From Chloracidobacterium sp. (GTDB taxonomy: Bacteria > Acidobacteriota > Blastocatellia > Pyrinomonadales > Pyrinomonadaceae), in assembly GCA_016712045.1 (NCBI GenBank), contig JADJRV010000024.1:24380-88379 (forward strand): a stretch of 64,000 bases of DNA, given 5' to 3'. Below the pieces are notes generated by a model that saw nothing but the letters and a program-made list of their open reading frames with translations, was not told the DNA's origin and ran no database searches. Shown piece after piece: positions 57,055 to 64,000 of this stretch. Within the stretch, counting starts at the first letter, position 1. Every line of letters begins with the position of its first letter. The translations under genes were made by a program, and so were the position numbers.

Positions 57055-57567
57055 ATGTGGAACCACACCGACCAGCCGCTGGCTGTGCTTATCACGTTTC
57101 GCTGCTACGGTACGTGGCTTCACGGTGACGAGCGCGGCTCGATCGATCGCCATAACAACAAATACGGCGACCCAAAATATCCACCAACCGCACATTGGAA
57201 TCAGATCAGCTCCGATCGGCTAAAACACGCCCCTGTCAAACTGGATGCCCAAAGAAGAAAAGCTGTCGAAGATGCTATCCGCGAAACGTGTGAACGCCGA
57301 GGCTGGACGTTGCTGGCGATCAGCGTCAGAACAAATCACCTCCACGTCGTCGTGATGATCGGCAGCAAAGAACCCGAACTTGTATTGATCGCACTCAAAG
57401 CAAACGCCACCCGCCAAATGCGTGAAAACGGCTGCTGGCCCCATGAACACAGCCCTTGGTCAGAAAAAGGCAGCAAGCGTCGCCTGTGGAACGACCGCAG
57501 CGTCGCAAACGCCGTCGATTACGTAATTAACGGCCAAGGCGACGACCTTCCCGACTTTGATTACTAG
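57055..57567 (+). CDS. REP-associated tyrosine transposase (RAYT, Y1/HUH type)
   Basis: A 170-residue single-strand DNA transposase relative that cuts and rejoins at REP sequences. The HUH motif is VRTNHLHVVVM (His-Leu-His) near residue 95 and the catalytic Tyr is in NAVDYVINGQG near residue 157. The N-terminus (VLITFRCYGTWLHGDERGSI) is the typical RAYT/IS200-like opening. Two REP copies precede and four follow it, all related to each other, so this is a complete REPtron. There are no ISs-like ends, and RAYTs are usually single-copy domesticated genes rather than spreading elements. Confidence 0.9.
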   Translation: MWNHTDQPLAVLITFRCYGTWLHGDERGSIDRHNNKYGDPKYPPTAHWNQISSDRLKHAPVKLDAQRRKAVEDAIRETCERRGWTLLAISVRTNHLHVVVMIGSKEPELVLIALKANATRQMRENGCWPHEHSPWSEKGSKRRLWNDRSVANAVDYVINGQGDDLPDFDY

Positions 57568-57593
57568 GTATTAAGTAACAACTAGATTACAGG

Positions 57594-57804
57594 TGTCAGT
57601 ACCGAGAGCCATAGCGGCCAGTCGCGTCTTGTCAGTACCGGGAGCCATAGCGACCGGGGACTCGGATCGGATTAACACACCACAACTCATGTCAGTACCC
57701 AAGCAGTAGCGACCGTGGATCTGATCGCCTCGCTAGTCAACAATTGTTGCTATCACGATGTCAACAGGACAATACCCCGGTCGCAACAGCTCCCGGTACT
57801 GACA
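57594..57804. repeat. REP sequences 3 to 6 downstream of the RAYT gene
   Basis: Copies 3 (57594-57622, with changes), 4 (57629-57659, nearly identical to 1), 5 (57690-57718, with AAGCAGTAG) and an inverted copy 6 (57775-57804, CCCCGGTCGC...GGTACTGACA). The spacing is irregular, so this is not a CRISPR array. Copies 4 and 6 could pair as inverted repeats. Confidence 0.85.
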
Positions 57805-57842
57805 AATCCGATTTCGCGGCGTCAATCCGCATCGTGCTCTTT

Positions 57843-57901
57843 CTTGGTCCACTTTGGTCCACCTTGGTCCACCTGGTCCGGACCGGACCAAGATGGACCA
57901 A
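57843..57901 (+). repeat. TGGTCC element, copy 3 (extended)
   Basis: Three TTGGTCCACC-type units, then TGGTCCGGACCGGACCA and a further ATGGACCA on the opposite phase. It is the longest of the three copies in the window. Confidence 0.8.
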
Positions 57902-58033
57902 ACTCCCGGCAAACTCGCCGCCTGGCTAAGCGCCACCCACATCGAAAAAACCTAGAAGCGTCAACGCGTAACTCTACACAAAACCGTCGTTGATAGTGTC
58001 TCGATGTGGGATACTATCAACGACAAATCTACT

Positions 58034-58877
58034 ATGTATCGATTAACCGTAACAGTAATCGTAATCCTTTTAGTCGCATTTTTAGCAGATGCTCAGACGA
58101 AGGGAGAGACGTGCAAACTTTCTGAAGAGCACAATCAGTTGGGATATCACGATAACATTTGGGATAACTTCAACGGAAAGGTAAAAGTTATTCGTGACTA
58201 TAAGGTTGGGAATATAAAAGAAGGTAAGAATGGAGAGTTCGTAGAAAGCAAGAAGGAGTTAGAAAAAGAGACTCGGTATGACCGAGAAGGAAATTTTGTT
58301 TCTTCGAAAGGTACTTACTCTTTACCTGCCGGAGACGATGAGGAATTCCGAGTTGAATTCGTTTGCGAAGGCAAATTAGTAGCCGCTGTCAAACGATTTA
58401 ACAAGAATGGAAAATTGCAAAACTCGTCAACCTATAAACACGACCAAAACGGACGCAGGATCGAGGAGGCCGAGTTCTTTTCTGACGGAACTCTGGACAG
58501 AAAGGCTCAATACACTCTAGATAAGTTTGGGAACGTGATAAAAGAAATCAATACTCAGCAAGTACATCCCGAACATTTCCGCCCCAAGCGTTACGACGTT
58601 TATGTGGTCACTTCTACTACTTACATACGATGAGCCACAAAGGCTCATCGAGGAAAAAGCTTTTATCCTGACGGAACACTTGCACACACTGGAAATACAG
58701 TTACGACACTATCAGAATAGGCGGATCAAAAAGGTCTGGACAGACAAGAAAGGACAGCCAGTTGATTTGCAAATCAATATTTTCGACGATCTCGGACAGC
58801 TTGCGGAGGTTTGGCATTATCAGAATTTCTGTTATGTAGGTACAGAGGATGAGATGCAAAGGAACTTTAACGACTGA
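58034..58877 (+). CDS. Secreted protein with YD-like repeats, one apparent frameshift
   Basis: From MYRLTVTVIVILLV (58034), a signal peptide, the protein shows repeats of the type YDREGNFVSSKGTY, FNKNGKLQNSSTYKHDQNGR and LDKFGNVIKEI. These resemble the YD or RHS-like 'D..G..' repeats of exported proteins. A stop at 58633 interrupts the pattern, and the next frame continues with YDEPQRLIEE, WTDKKGQPVDLQINIFDD to 58877. Whether the two parts are one gene is inferred from the repeat continuity. Function unknown. Confidence 0.5.
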
Positions 58878-59119
58878 TATTGGCGTTTTCTACTACGGAA
58901 CAAAATCCGTTTTACACACGACAAACATAAAACTGGACAAAACAATTTGATTTTCAACATCACTGAAAAAGGACGGTAAGAAGAGTTTCGCTCCAGACAC
59001 GGCCCTATATCGCGAGATACTTTATTACTAAACCAGCACTTCATAATCTTGGCATCCGCCGCGAGATTTATTCAGATTATCTTGACACCGCTCCCGCACG
59101 GGAATATCCTCAGATTTAA
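58878..59119. other. No gene seen
   Basis: About 240 bases without a supportable reading frame, repeat or hairpin, between the YD-like protein and the small membrane protein. Confidence 0.5.
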
Positions 59120-59401
59120 ATGGACTTTTACTTTCTGCTATTTTCACTCTTTTTTCCGCGGCTCGTGATGCTGGTGTATCTCGTGATGTTTCCGGCGGCG
59201 TTCCCGGCAAACTCCGTCCCGCAATGGGCCGACATCCTGCTCGGCATATTTTCTCCGCGTATCCTGATCCTGATCTACATCTACCAAAACATGGGCTACG
59301 ACAACATCTGGTTCGCCGCCCACCTGATCGTCATGCTGCTCGCATACTTTGGCGGAGGCAGGGAGACACGCCGCAGACGGCGTCGGTCCGCAGCGGACTA
59401 G
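59120..59401 (+). CDS. Small membrane protein, function unknown
   Basis: A 93-residue protein with three hydrophobic segments (FYFLLFSLFFPRLVMLVYLV, ILLGIFSPRILILIYIY and NIWFAAHLIVMLLAYFG), then an Arg-rich tail. The Asn-rich turn MGYDNIWF may face the outside. The tail runs straight into a heptamer tract. No family recognised. Confidence 0.6.
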   Translation: MDFYFLLFSLFFPRLVMLVYLVMFPAAFPANSVPQWADILLGIFSPRILILIYIYQNMGYDNIWFAAHLIVMLLAYFGGGRETRRRRRRSAAD

Positions 59402-59495
59402 GGACGAGAGACAAGAGACGAGAGACGAGAGACAGGAGAGATGATTTCTGACTCTGCTACTGACAACTGACCACCGACAACTGACTACTGACAAA
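59401..59495. repeat. Heptamer tracts 11 and 12 (GACGAGA and TGACAAC words)
   Basis: 59401-59440: GACGAGA-GACAAGA-GACGAGA-GACGAGA-GACAGGA in exact 7-base phase. 59454-59495: CTGCTAC-TGACAAC-TGACCAC-CGACAAC-TGACTAC-TGACAAA in exact 7-base phase. They are 13 bases apart and not complementary. Confidence 0.8.
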
Positions 59496-59499
59496 GAAG

Positions 59500-59533
59500 T
59501 GCGGCTCTGAGTTTCGGGAACTCAGAGCCGCAA
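59500..59533 (-). terminator. Strong hairpin, probable terminator of the minus-strand operon
   Basis: TGCGGCTCTGAGTT pairs with AACTCAGAGCCGCA, 14 bases perfect, with a 4-6 base loop. It lies about 105 bases past the DivIC-like gene on the minus strand. The T-tract after it (CTTCTTTG) is weak. Confidence 0.6.
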
Positions 59534-59638
59534 ATGATCAGATTGGATTAACTGTAGGCCTCGCGAAGGTTGTAGGCAAAAGGCGGATTGTTAATGGGTA
59601 GGGCAATGTGTCGAACGAACCAACTCCTTCGCGTTCGT

Positions 59639-60022
59639 TTAGTTCTTCGGCACGGAAACTTTTTCTCCTTTGAGCGGGATGCCGATACGTTTTGCCTCAC
59701 GCAAAATGACGTTCGGATCGCTCTTCAAGCTATGGATCTCTTCTTGCAGGGCAAGATTTTCGTCCATAAGATTCTGTATTTGGGCGGCGAGCCTGGTATT
59801 TTGGCCCGCCTCTTCACGCATTTCGGTAAATGCACGGAAATTGATCGAGACACCGAGCATCACAAATATCGAGACGACGATCGCGAACGACAGCCACCAC
59901 GGCGTCTGTTTGCGTGTCGCAGCGGCCGCAGGTGTGCGGCGTTTGCGTGTGATCGCGGCACGGCGTGACGTTGTCGCCCCCGTGTTTGCGTCACCCCAAT
60001 AGATATCTGCGGCCTTGCTCAA
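59639..60022 (-). CDS. Septum formation initiator protein (FtsB/DivIC-like)
   Basis: A 127-residue single-pass membrane protein. A basic cytoplasmic N-terminus (residues 1-40) is followed by one helix (WWLSFAIVVSIFVMLGVSI), then a periplasmic coiled coil (IQNLMDENLALQEEIHSLKS) and the short DPNVILREAKRIGI, which matches the DP..E..AR...G motif of DivIC/FtsB. It should form part of the FtsQLB complex. It overlaps the end of the phosphohexomutase gene by 32 bases. Confidence 0.8.
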   Translation of the reverse strand: MSKAADIYWGDANTGATTSRRAAITRKRRTPAAAATRKQTPWWLSFAIVVSIFVMLGVSINFRAFTEMREEAGQNTRLAAQIQNLMDENLALQEEIHSLKSDPNVILREAKRIGIPLKGEKVSVPKN

Positions 60023-61382
60023 GTAACTCCTCCAGATCCTGAGAGCTTTCGCTCTCTGCGTAAATCCTGACCATCGGCTCGGTGCCAGACGGCCTCATCA
60101 GCATCCAGGCGTCGTTTCCGAAAAGGAATTTGACGCCGTCCATGCGGTTGATACTTTCAATTCGCCGGCCGCCGATCTCCGTCGGTTCCTGTGCCAGCTT
60201 TTCTTTCAACTTTGCCGCGACATCCGGTGTCAATTTGACGCCGATGCGGCCCGATTCGAGCTTGCCGTCCCTTGCGAAAAGGGCTGCAAGCTGCTCTGTC
60301 AAACTCATCCCGCGAGCGGCGACCGCTTCGGCTGCCAAAAGACAGGCCAAAATGCCGTCTTTTTCGGGAAAGTGCCCGCGTATCGAGAGTCCGGCGGATT
60401 CTTCGCCGCCGAGGATGATCTCGTCGTTATTTATCAACTCGCCGATGAACTTAAACCCGACCGGCGTTTCAAAAAGCTTTATCCCGCGTGCCGTCGCGAC
60501 CCTGTCCACCTGATGCGACGTCGCCACGCTGCGTGCGACCCCATTGGTCCAGCCGCGTGATTCGTACAAATAATCTGTCAATACCGCGATCAGCCTGTTC
60601 GGCGTGATGAACTCGCCGCCCGCGTCAATGATCCCAAACCTGTCGCCGTCCCCGTCCGTCGCGAGCCCCATTGTCAGGCCCTTTTCGACGACCAGCTTTT
60701 TCAAGTCCGGGATGTGCTCTTCGCCCGGCTCCGGCGGCTGCCCGCCAAATGTCACGTCACGCCAATCGTGCAGCGTCTCGACTTCAAGCCCGTGATCCTG
60801 CAGGATCTTGTTCAAATATCCGCGGCCTGTTCCCCACAGAGGGTCGTATGCGTATCGGCCCTTTGCCGCGGCGATCACGTCGAACCGTATCTTAGTTTTC
60901 AAATCGTCCAGATAAGCCGGACGCGGGTCAAAATCTTTTATCTCGCCGCCGGGTGCATCGTGGCCCGACATTTTATTAGCGATGCGATGCTCGATCTGCT
61001 TTGTGATCTCGGGCAGTGCCGGGGCTCCGTCAGCCGTCGAAAACTTAATGCCTTGATACTCCGGCGGGTTATGCGACGCCGTAAAGTTAATGCCGCCTGC
61101 CGCCTGTTTATCGCGAATCGCGTGGCTGATCACCGGTGTCGGCGTTGGTTCCGTGCATCTGAGCACCGTAAAACCTTTCCGCGACGCGATCTCGGCAGCG
61201 ACATTCGTAAACGTCTCGCCCATGAACCGAGAGTCATGCCCGACGACCAACGTCTGTCCGGCGTCCGCACTCTTATCCTTCAAATATCCACAGATCGATT
61301 CCGCTACAAGCCGGACGTTGTCGAACGTAAAGTCCTCGGCGATGATCGCCCGCCAGCCTGATGTTCCAAAGCGGATAGTCAT
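59991..61382 (-). CDS. Phosphoglucomutase/phosphomannomutase family enzyme
   Basis: A 463-residue alpha-D-phosphohexomutase. The catalytic phosphoserine is in FTASHNPPEYQG near residue 105. The metal-binding loop is ATDGDGDRFG near 240, the sugar-binding loop GGEESAGLS near 325, and the phosphate-binding loop MRPSGTEPMVR near 432. The substrate (glucose-, mannose- or glucosamine-phosphate) cannot be set from these motifs. The opening FGTSGWRAII fits phosphoglucomutase-like members. It is cotranscribed with the division gene. Confidence 0.9.
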   Translation of the reverse strand: MTIRFGTSGWRAIIAEDFTFDNVRLVAESICGYLKDKSADAGQTLVVGHDSRFMGETFTNVAAEIASRKGFTVLRCTEPTPTPVISHAIRDKQAAGGINFTASHNPPEYQGIKFSTADGAPALPEITKQIEHRIANKMSGHDAPGGEIKDFDPRPAYLDDLKTKIRFDVIAAAKGRYAYDPLWGTGRGYLNKILQDHGLEVETLHDWRDVTFGGQPPEPGEEHIPDLKKLVVEKGLTMGLATDGDGDRFGIIDAGGEFITPNRLIAVLTDYLYESRGWTNGVARSVATSHQVDRVATARGIKLFETPVGFKFIGELINNDEIILGGEESAGLSIRGHFPEKDGILACLLAAEAVAARGMSLTEQLAALFARDGKLESGRIGVKLTPDVAAKLKEKLAQEPTEIGGRRIESINRMDGVKFLFGNDAWMLMRPSGTEPMVRIYAESESSQDLEELLEQGRRYLLG

Positions 61383-61940
61383 TTAATAACAATGTCGTCG
61401 GTTACCTCTCAGAAAATTCGTCTGAACTATGTTTTCAACCCAATTTCCCTTGAAGTGGTTGGAAGCATAGCACATCTGTTTAAGCATTGTAAAGCGAAAT
61501 TGTAATATTTTTTTAAACGAGATAAAGACTAGTATTTACAACACTTAAATTGTATTAATTAATGTGCAATCTGATTATCGCGCTTATAAAATGATTTGAA
61601 ACTCTCTGAATTGTTAAGCGCGTACTTCTAAGCGCCCATTTAGTTGATTGGTTTGCATGATCTGTCAAGGGACGAAATCGCCCATCATGCGTCAATTATG
61701 TATCAATAGGCCACACTGAGTATTTGGGAGTGTGTGTCGAAAGGCGCACTGGGCTATTTGGAAAACGGACCTTTGTTTGTATAAACCGCTGTAAACACAG
61801 GGTTTATCACATCGTGTTAATACTGCCGCCAATGGCACGACTATTGCTTATATTAACGCGTAACACTGCGGCCGTGGTTATCGTGATAATTCGAGTCCGG
61901 CGGCCTTTGCAAAAGCATTCATTGGAGAAATCGAAACAAC
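61383..61940. promoter_or_regulatory. Long AT-rich divergent region with a hairpin before the radical SAM gene
   Basis: A 558-base stretch without a credible gene. A 27-base hairpin (61781-61807; ATAAACC-g-CTGT-AAAC-ACAG-GGTTTAT) lies 134 bases before the radical SAM start and has no T run, so it may be an operator or leader structure. TTGTAA (61500)-17-TAAAGA (61523) is a weak promoter candidate. The ribosome site is GGAGAAA at 61924. Confidence 0.4.
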
Positions 61941-63980
61941 ATGAGACCTATTAAGCATTTTGAAAAAGGACTGACGTACGTCGCCAAGGGCGCGTTCAAC
62001 GTCGTCCGCAGCGTCAACCAGTTTAAGCCTAACGCATCGTTCATCCCGAAATGGGCTGACAAGCCTATCCTCAAATCGTGGCAGAAAACCAAGCCGACGC
62101 TTGGCTTTCCGCGTACGACCGATTCACTCTGTCCGCAGTGTGTGATCGAGGCCCGCGAGCAGATCTTGTCGGGTGAGCGTGATGTATCGACGCTCGTCAA
62201 TGACAATGTCGGCGAGATCAAGGCGCAGATCATCGAACGTGACGGCCAGGTGTGGATGATCAAAGATTGTCCGCAGCACGGCAAGATCGAAGACATGATG
62301 GCGATCGACTCTAAGTTTCTCCAGCACATCGAATCGCTTTTCCCGGGCCGCGATATGGAATCGCACAACGACGAAAAGCTGCACAACCACGGCACGTCGA
62401 CGATCAAGTACGGCCGCGGAGCGGTTTTGACGGTCGATCTGACAAACCGCTGCAACATGATGTGCGATCCGTGCTTTATGGACGCGAACCAGGTCGGCTT
62501 TGTCCACGAGCTCTCGATGGAAGACGTTACCGAGATCCTCGACAACGCTATCCAGATCAAACCGCGTCGTCAGATGTCGGTGCAGTATTCGGGTGGTGAG
62601 CCGACGCTCAGCCCTTATTTCCTCGACGCTGTCCGCTATGCACGTAAAGTTGGTTACAACTCGGTGCAGGCCGCGACTAACGGCATTGAGTTTGCCAAAT
62701 CAAAAGAATTTTGCCGCGAAGCAGCCGAAGCCGGTCTTCGTTTTGTCTATCTGCAGTTTGACGGTATCGGCAACGACGCCAACTCGCACCGCCAGATCGG
62801 CAACCTGTTTGACGTCAAACTCCGTGCGATCAACAACCTGCACGAAGCCGGCGTCGACATCATCCTTGTGACAACGCTGGTTAACGGCGTCAACAACGAT
62901 CAGGTCGGCACGATCATCCGTTTTGCTCTCGAGAATCCTAAAAAGATCTCGTTCATCGCGTTTCAGCCGGTGTCGTTCACGGGCCGCGACGAGCACATTA
63001 CCGAAGCCCGCCGTCTGCAGCAGCGTTACACGCTGGCTCACCTCGCACACGACGTGCACGATCAGGTCGGCATCACCGAACCGACGCGTGACTGGTTCCC
63101 GCTCTCGCTCATGGGTGCATTCGCGGATTTCGCGGACGTCGTCCACGGGCCTGAGAATGATTGGGGACAAGTTTCGTGCGGCTGCCACCCAAATTGCGGT
63201 GTCGGCACGGCCGTGATGGTCAATAAGGAAACAAAGGAAATGGCACCTGTGCCGCAGTTCCTTTCGATCCCGGGCCTTGTCAAAGACATGCAGCACATCA
63301 CCGATACAAACCGCGGCAAGTGGTTTTCGAATATCATGATGGGCCTTGCACTGCTGAAAAACTACAACCCGTACGGTGCACCTCCGTCATTGACGCTGGG
63401 CGGCATCCTCGCAAAGTTTGACAAATCGTTTGGTTTGTCAGGAAAGGATTACGGCAAGGTCAGCGGCGACCGCACGATGGAAGACATCGAAAAGCGTCGT
63501 CAGGACCCTTGGAATTTCCTCTTTATTGCAGGTATGTGGTTCCAGGATCTGTTTAACTACGATTTCCGCCGCACCGAGATGTGCATCATCCCGTACGGCA
63601 CCCAAGAGGGCGAAATTTCGTTCTGTGCGTACAACACCGGCATCGGCTGGCGCAACATCATCGAGCACATGCACCAAAATGCGACTGTCGCCCAGTGGTA
63701 CAAAGACCAGGGCCGTCACGAAGTGTTTGCCCGCGGCAAGAATGTCGATATGGACGACGCTTCGCACAGCCTGATCCTCAATGAGACCGACCTCGCCCGT
63801 CCTAACAAACCGGAAATGGAAGGCCCCAAGACCGCCGCAGAGGAAATGCAGATGATGCGTAAACTCTACAACCAAATGGTCATGGAAAAAAACCAGATCA
63901 CCTCCGAACCAATGGTCCAGATCGGCGGCTTGAAGCGTGAGAAAAAAGAAGAGCCAAAAGAAATGGCTATTGCAGAGTAA
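61941..63980 (+). CDS. Radical SAM enzyme of the Tes/Mss (membrane-spanning lipid synthase) type
   Basis: A 679-residue radical SAM protein. The SAM cluster motif is CNMMCDPC (C-x3-C-x2-C) near residue 174. It is preceded by a zinc/rubredoxin-like region (SLCPQC near residue 62, and DCPQHGKIED near 112). Further cysteines are at SCGCHPNCGVG near 414 and MCIIPYGTQ...FCAYNTG near 550. The order N-terminal CxxC domain, then DLTNRCNMMCDPCF and YSGGEPTLSPYF, matches the MJ0619/Tes family, which joins lipid tails by C-C bonds; bacterial Mss enzymes make (iso-)diabolic acid. Acidobacteria of this group make such lipids. Family assignment is from motif order only. It ends just before the window edge. 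Confidence 0.75.
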   Translation: MRPIKHFEKGLTYVAKGAFNVVRSVNQFKPNASFIPKWADKPILKSWQKTKPTLGFPRTTDSLCPQCVIEAREQILSGERDVSTLVNDNVGEIKAQIIERDGQVWMIKDCPQHGKIEDMMAIDSKFLQHIESLFPGRDMESHNDEKLHNHGTSTIKYGRGAVLTVDLTNRCNMMCDPCFMDANQVGFVHELSMEDVTEILDNAIQIKPRRQMSVQYSGGEPTLSPYFLDAVRYARKVGYNSVQAATNGIEFAKSKEFCREAAEAGLRFVYLQFDGIGNDANSHRQIGNLFDVKLRAINNLHEAGVDIILVTTLVNGVNNDQVGTIIRFALENPKKISFIAFQPVSFTGRDEHITEARRLQQRYTLAHLAHDVHDQVGITEPTRDWFPLSLMGAFADFADVVHGPENDWGQVSCGCHPNCGVGTAVMVNKETKEMAPVPQFLSIPGLVKDMQHITDTNRGKWFSNIMMGLALLKNYNPYGAPPSLTLGGILAKFDKSFGLSGKDYGKVSGDRTMEDIEKRRQDPWNFLFIAGMWFQDLFNYDFRRTEMCIIPYGTQEGEISFCAYNTGIGWRNIIEHMHQNATVAQWYKDQGRHEVFARGKNVDMDDASHSLILNETDLARPNKPEMEGPKTAAEEMQMMRKLYNQMVMEKNQITSEPMVQIGGLKREKKEEPKEMAIAE

Positions 63981-64000
63981 CTCAGTTACAGGTAAACGGT

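Noticed and set aside
56943..57804. CRISPR array
   Set aside because: The repeats are irregularly spaced, vary in sequence and orientation and flank a RAYT; they are REPs.
61724..61954. A 76-residue open frame before the radical SAM gene
   Set aside because: No ribosome site, no motif, and it crosses the hairpin and the real start region.

Overview
The window looks like a chromosomal segment of an environmental bacterium, most likely an acidobacterium of the Blastocatellia/Pyrinomonadaceae kind. That placement is inference from gene content: secreted sortilin/BNR and Ycf48-like propellers, ECF sigma/anti-sigma/DUF4097 operons, a fused aroDE, a RAYT with its REPs, a Tes/Mss-like radical SAM enzyme, and very many short phased intergenic repeats. 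No rRNA or marker gene in the window settles it. The assembly carries many single-base indels. At least a dozen conserved genes (aroA, era, prmA, rad50-like, fatty acyl-CoA ligase, a GT2 and others) are complete only if one to three frameshifts are repaired, several of them in homopolymers. I therefore annotate them as single genes and treat most breaks as probable sequencing errors.

Layout. 1-1587 (-): aroK (cut by the window edge) and aroA. 1672-6279 (+): a partner-switching pair (RsbW-like kinase, RsbV-like STAS protein), a secreted TPR protein, era and prmA. 6276-11028 (-): a Ycf48-like propeller, rnhA and a Rad50/SbcC-like ATPase. 11145-13944: a small conserved protein, then an ECF sigma factor, its membrane anti-sigma factor and a DUF4097 protein. 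13988-16499 (-): DUF58 and MoxR ATPase. 16701-17370: a type IV pilin-like protein and tRNA-Val(CAC). 17408-23562: mobA, a small unknown protein, a PLP decarboxylase, a very large secreted VPS10/BNR protein and a small proline-rich secreted protein. 23821-32606 (+): TspO-like protein, aroDE, zinc-ribbon protein, secreted caspase with two Tudor/Agenet-like domains, E1-like ThiF/MoeB protein, type II NADH dehydrogenase and a secreted propeller. 32757-39578: SDR, zinc-ribbon membrane proteins, rlmB, DUF2203, RDD, an N-terminally short NFACT/RqcH-like protein and a TlpA-like lipoprotein. 39822-43096: a badly frameshifted secreted repeat protein. 43131-49639: YifB/ComM, glycogen debranching enzyme, galE and acyl-CoA ligase. 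49636-55444: a polysaccharide region (zinc-finger protein, sigma-like regulator, O-antigen-ligase-like protein, two GT2 enzymes). 55627-57804: a RepA-like AAA ATPase interrupted by a repeat cassette, and a RAYT flanked by six REPs. 58034-63980: a secreted protein, a small membrane protein, a DivIC/FtsB-like protein, a phosphohexomutase and the Tes/Mss-like radical SAM enzyme.

The most unusual structural signal is a dense set of 7-bp-phased degenerate repeats (at least twelve tracts with different heptamer words). They lie between genes but also inside genes: in-frame in aroDE and the debranching enzyme, at both ends of rlmB, at the end of prmA, and in a cassette that splits the AAA ATPase. 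Other repeat families share the window: 9-10-bp-phased long hairpins, a TGGTCC element in three copies, ACCACCCGC-type palindromes and a RAYT/REP array. The strongest single-gene leads are the Tes/Mss-like radical SAM protein (membrane-spanning lipids) and the secreted caspase-Tudor protein with its E1-like neighbour.
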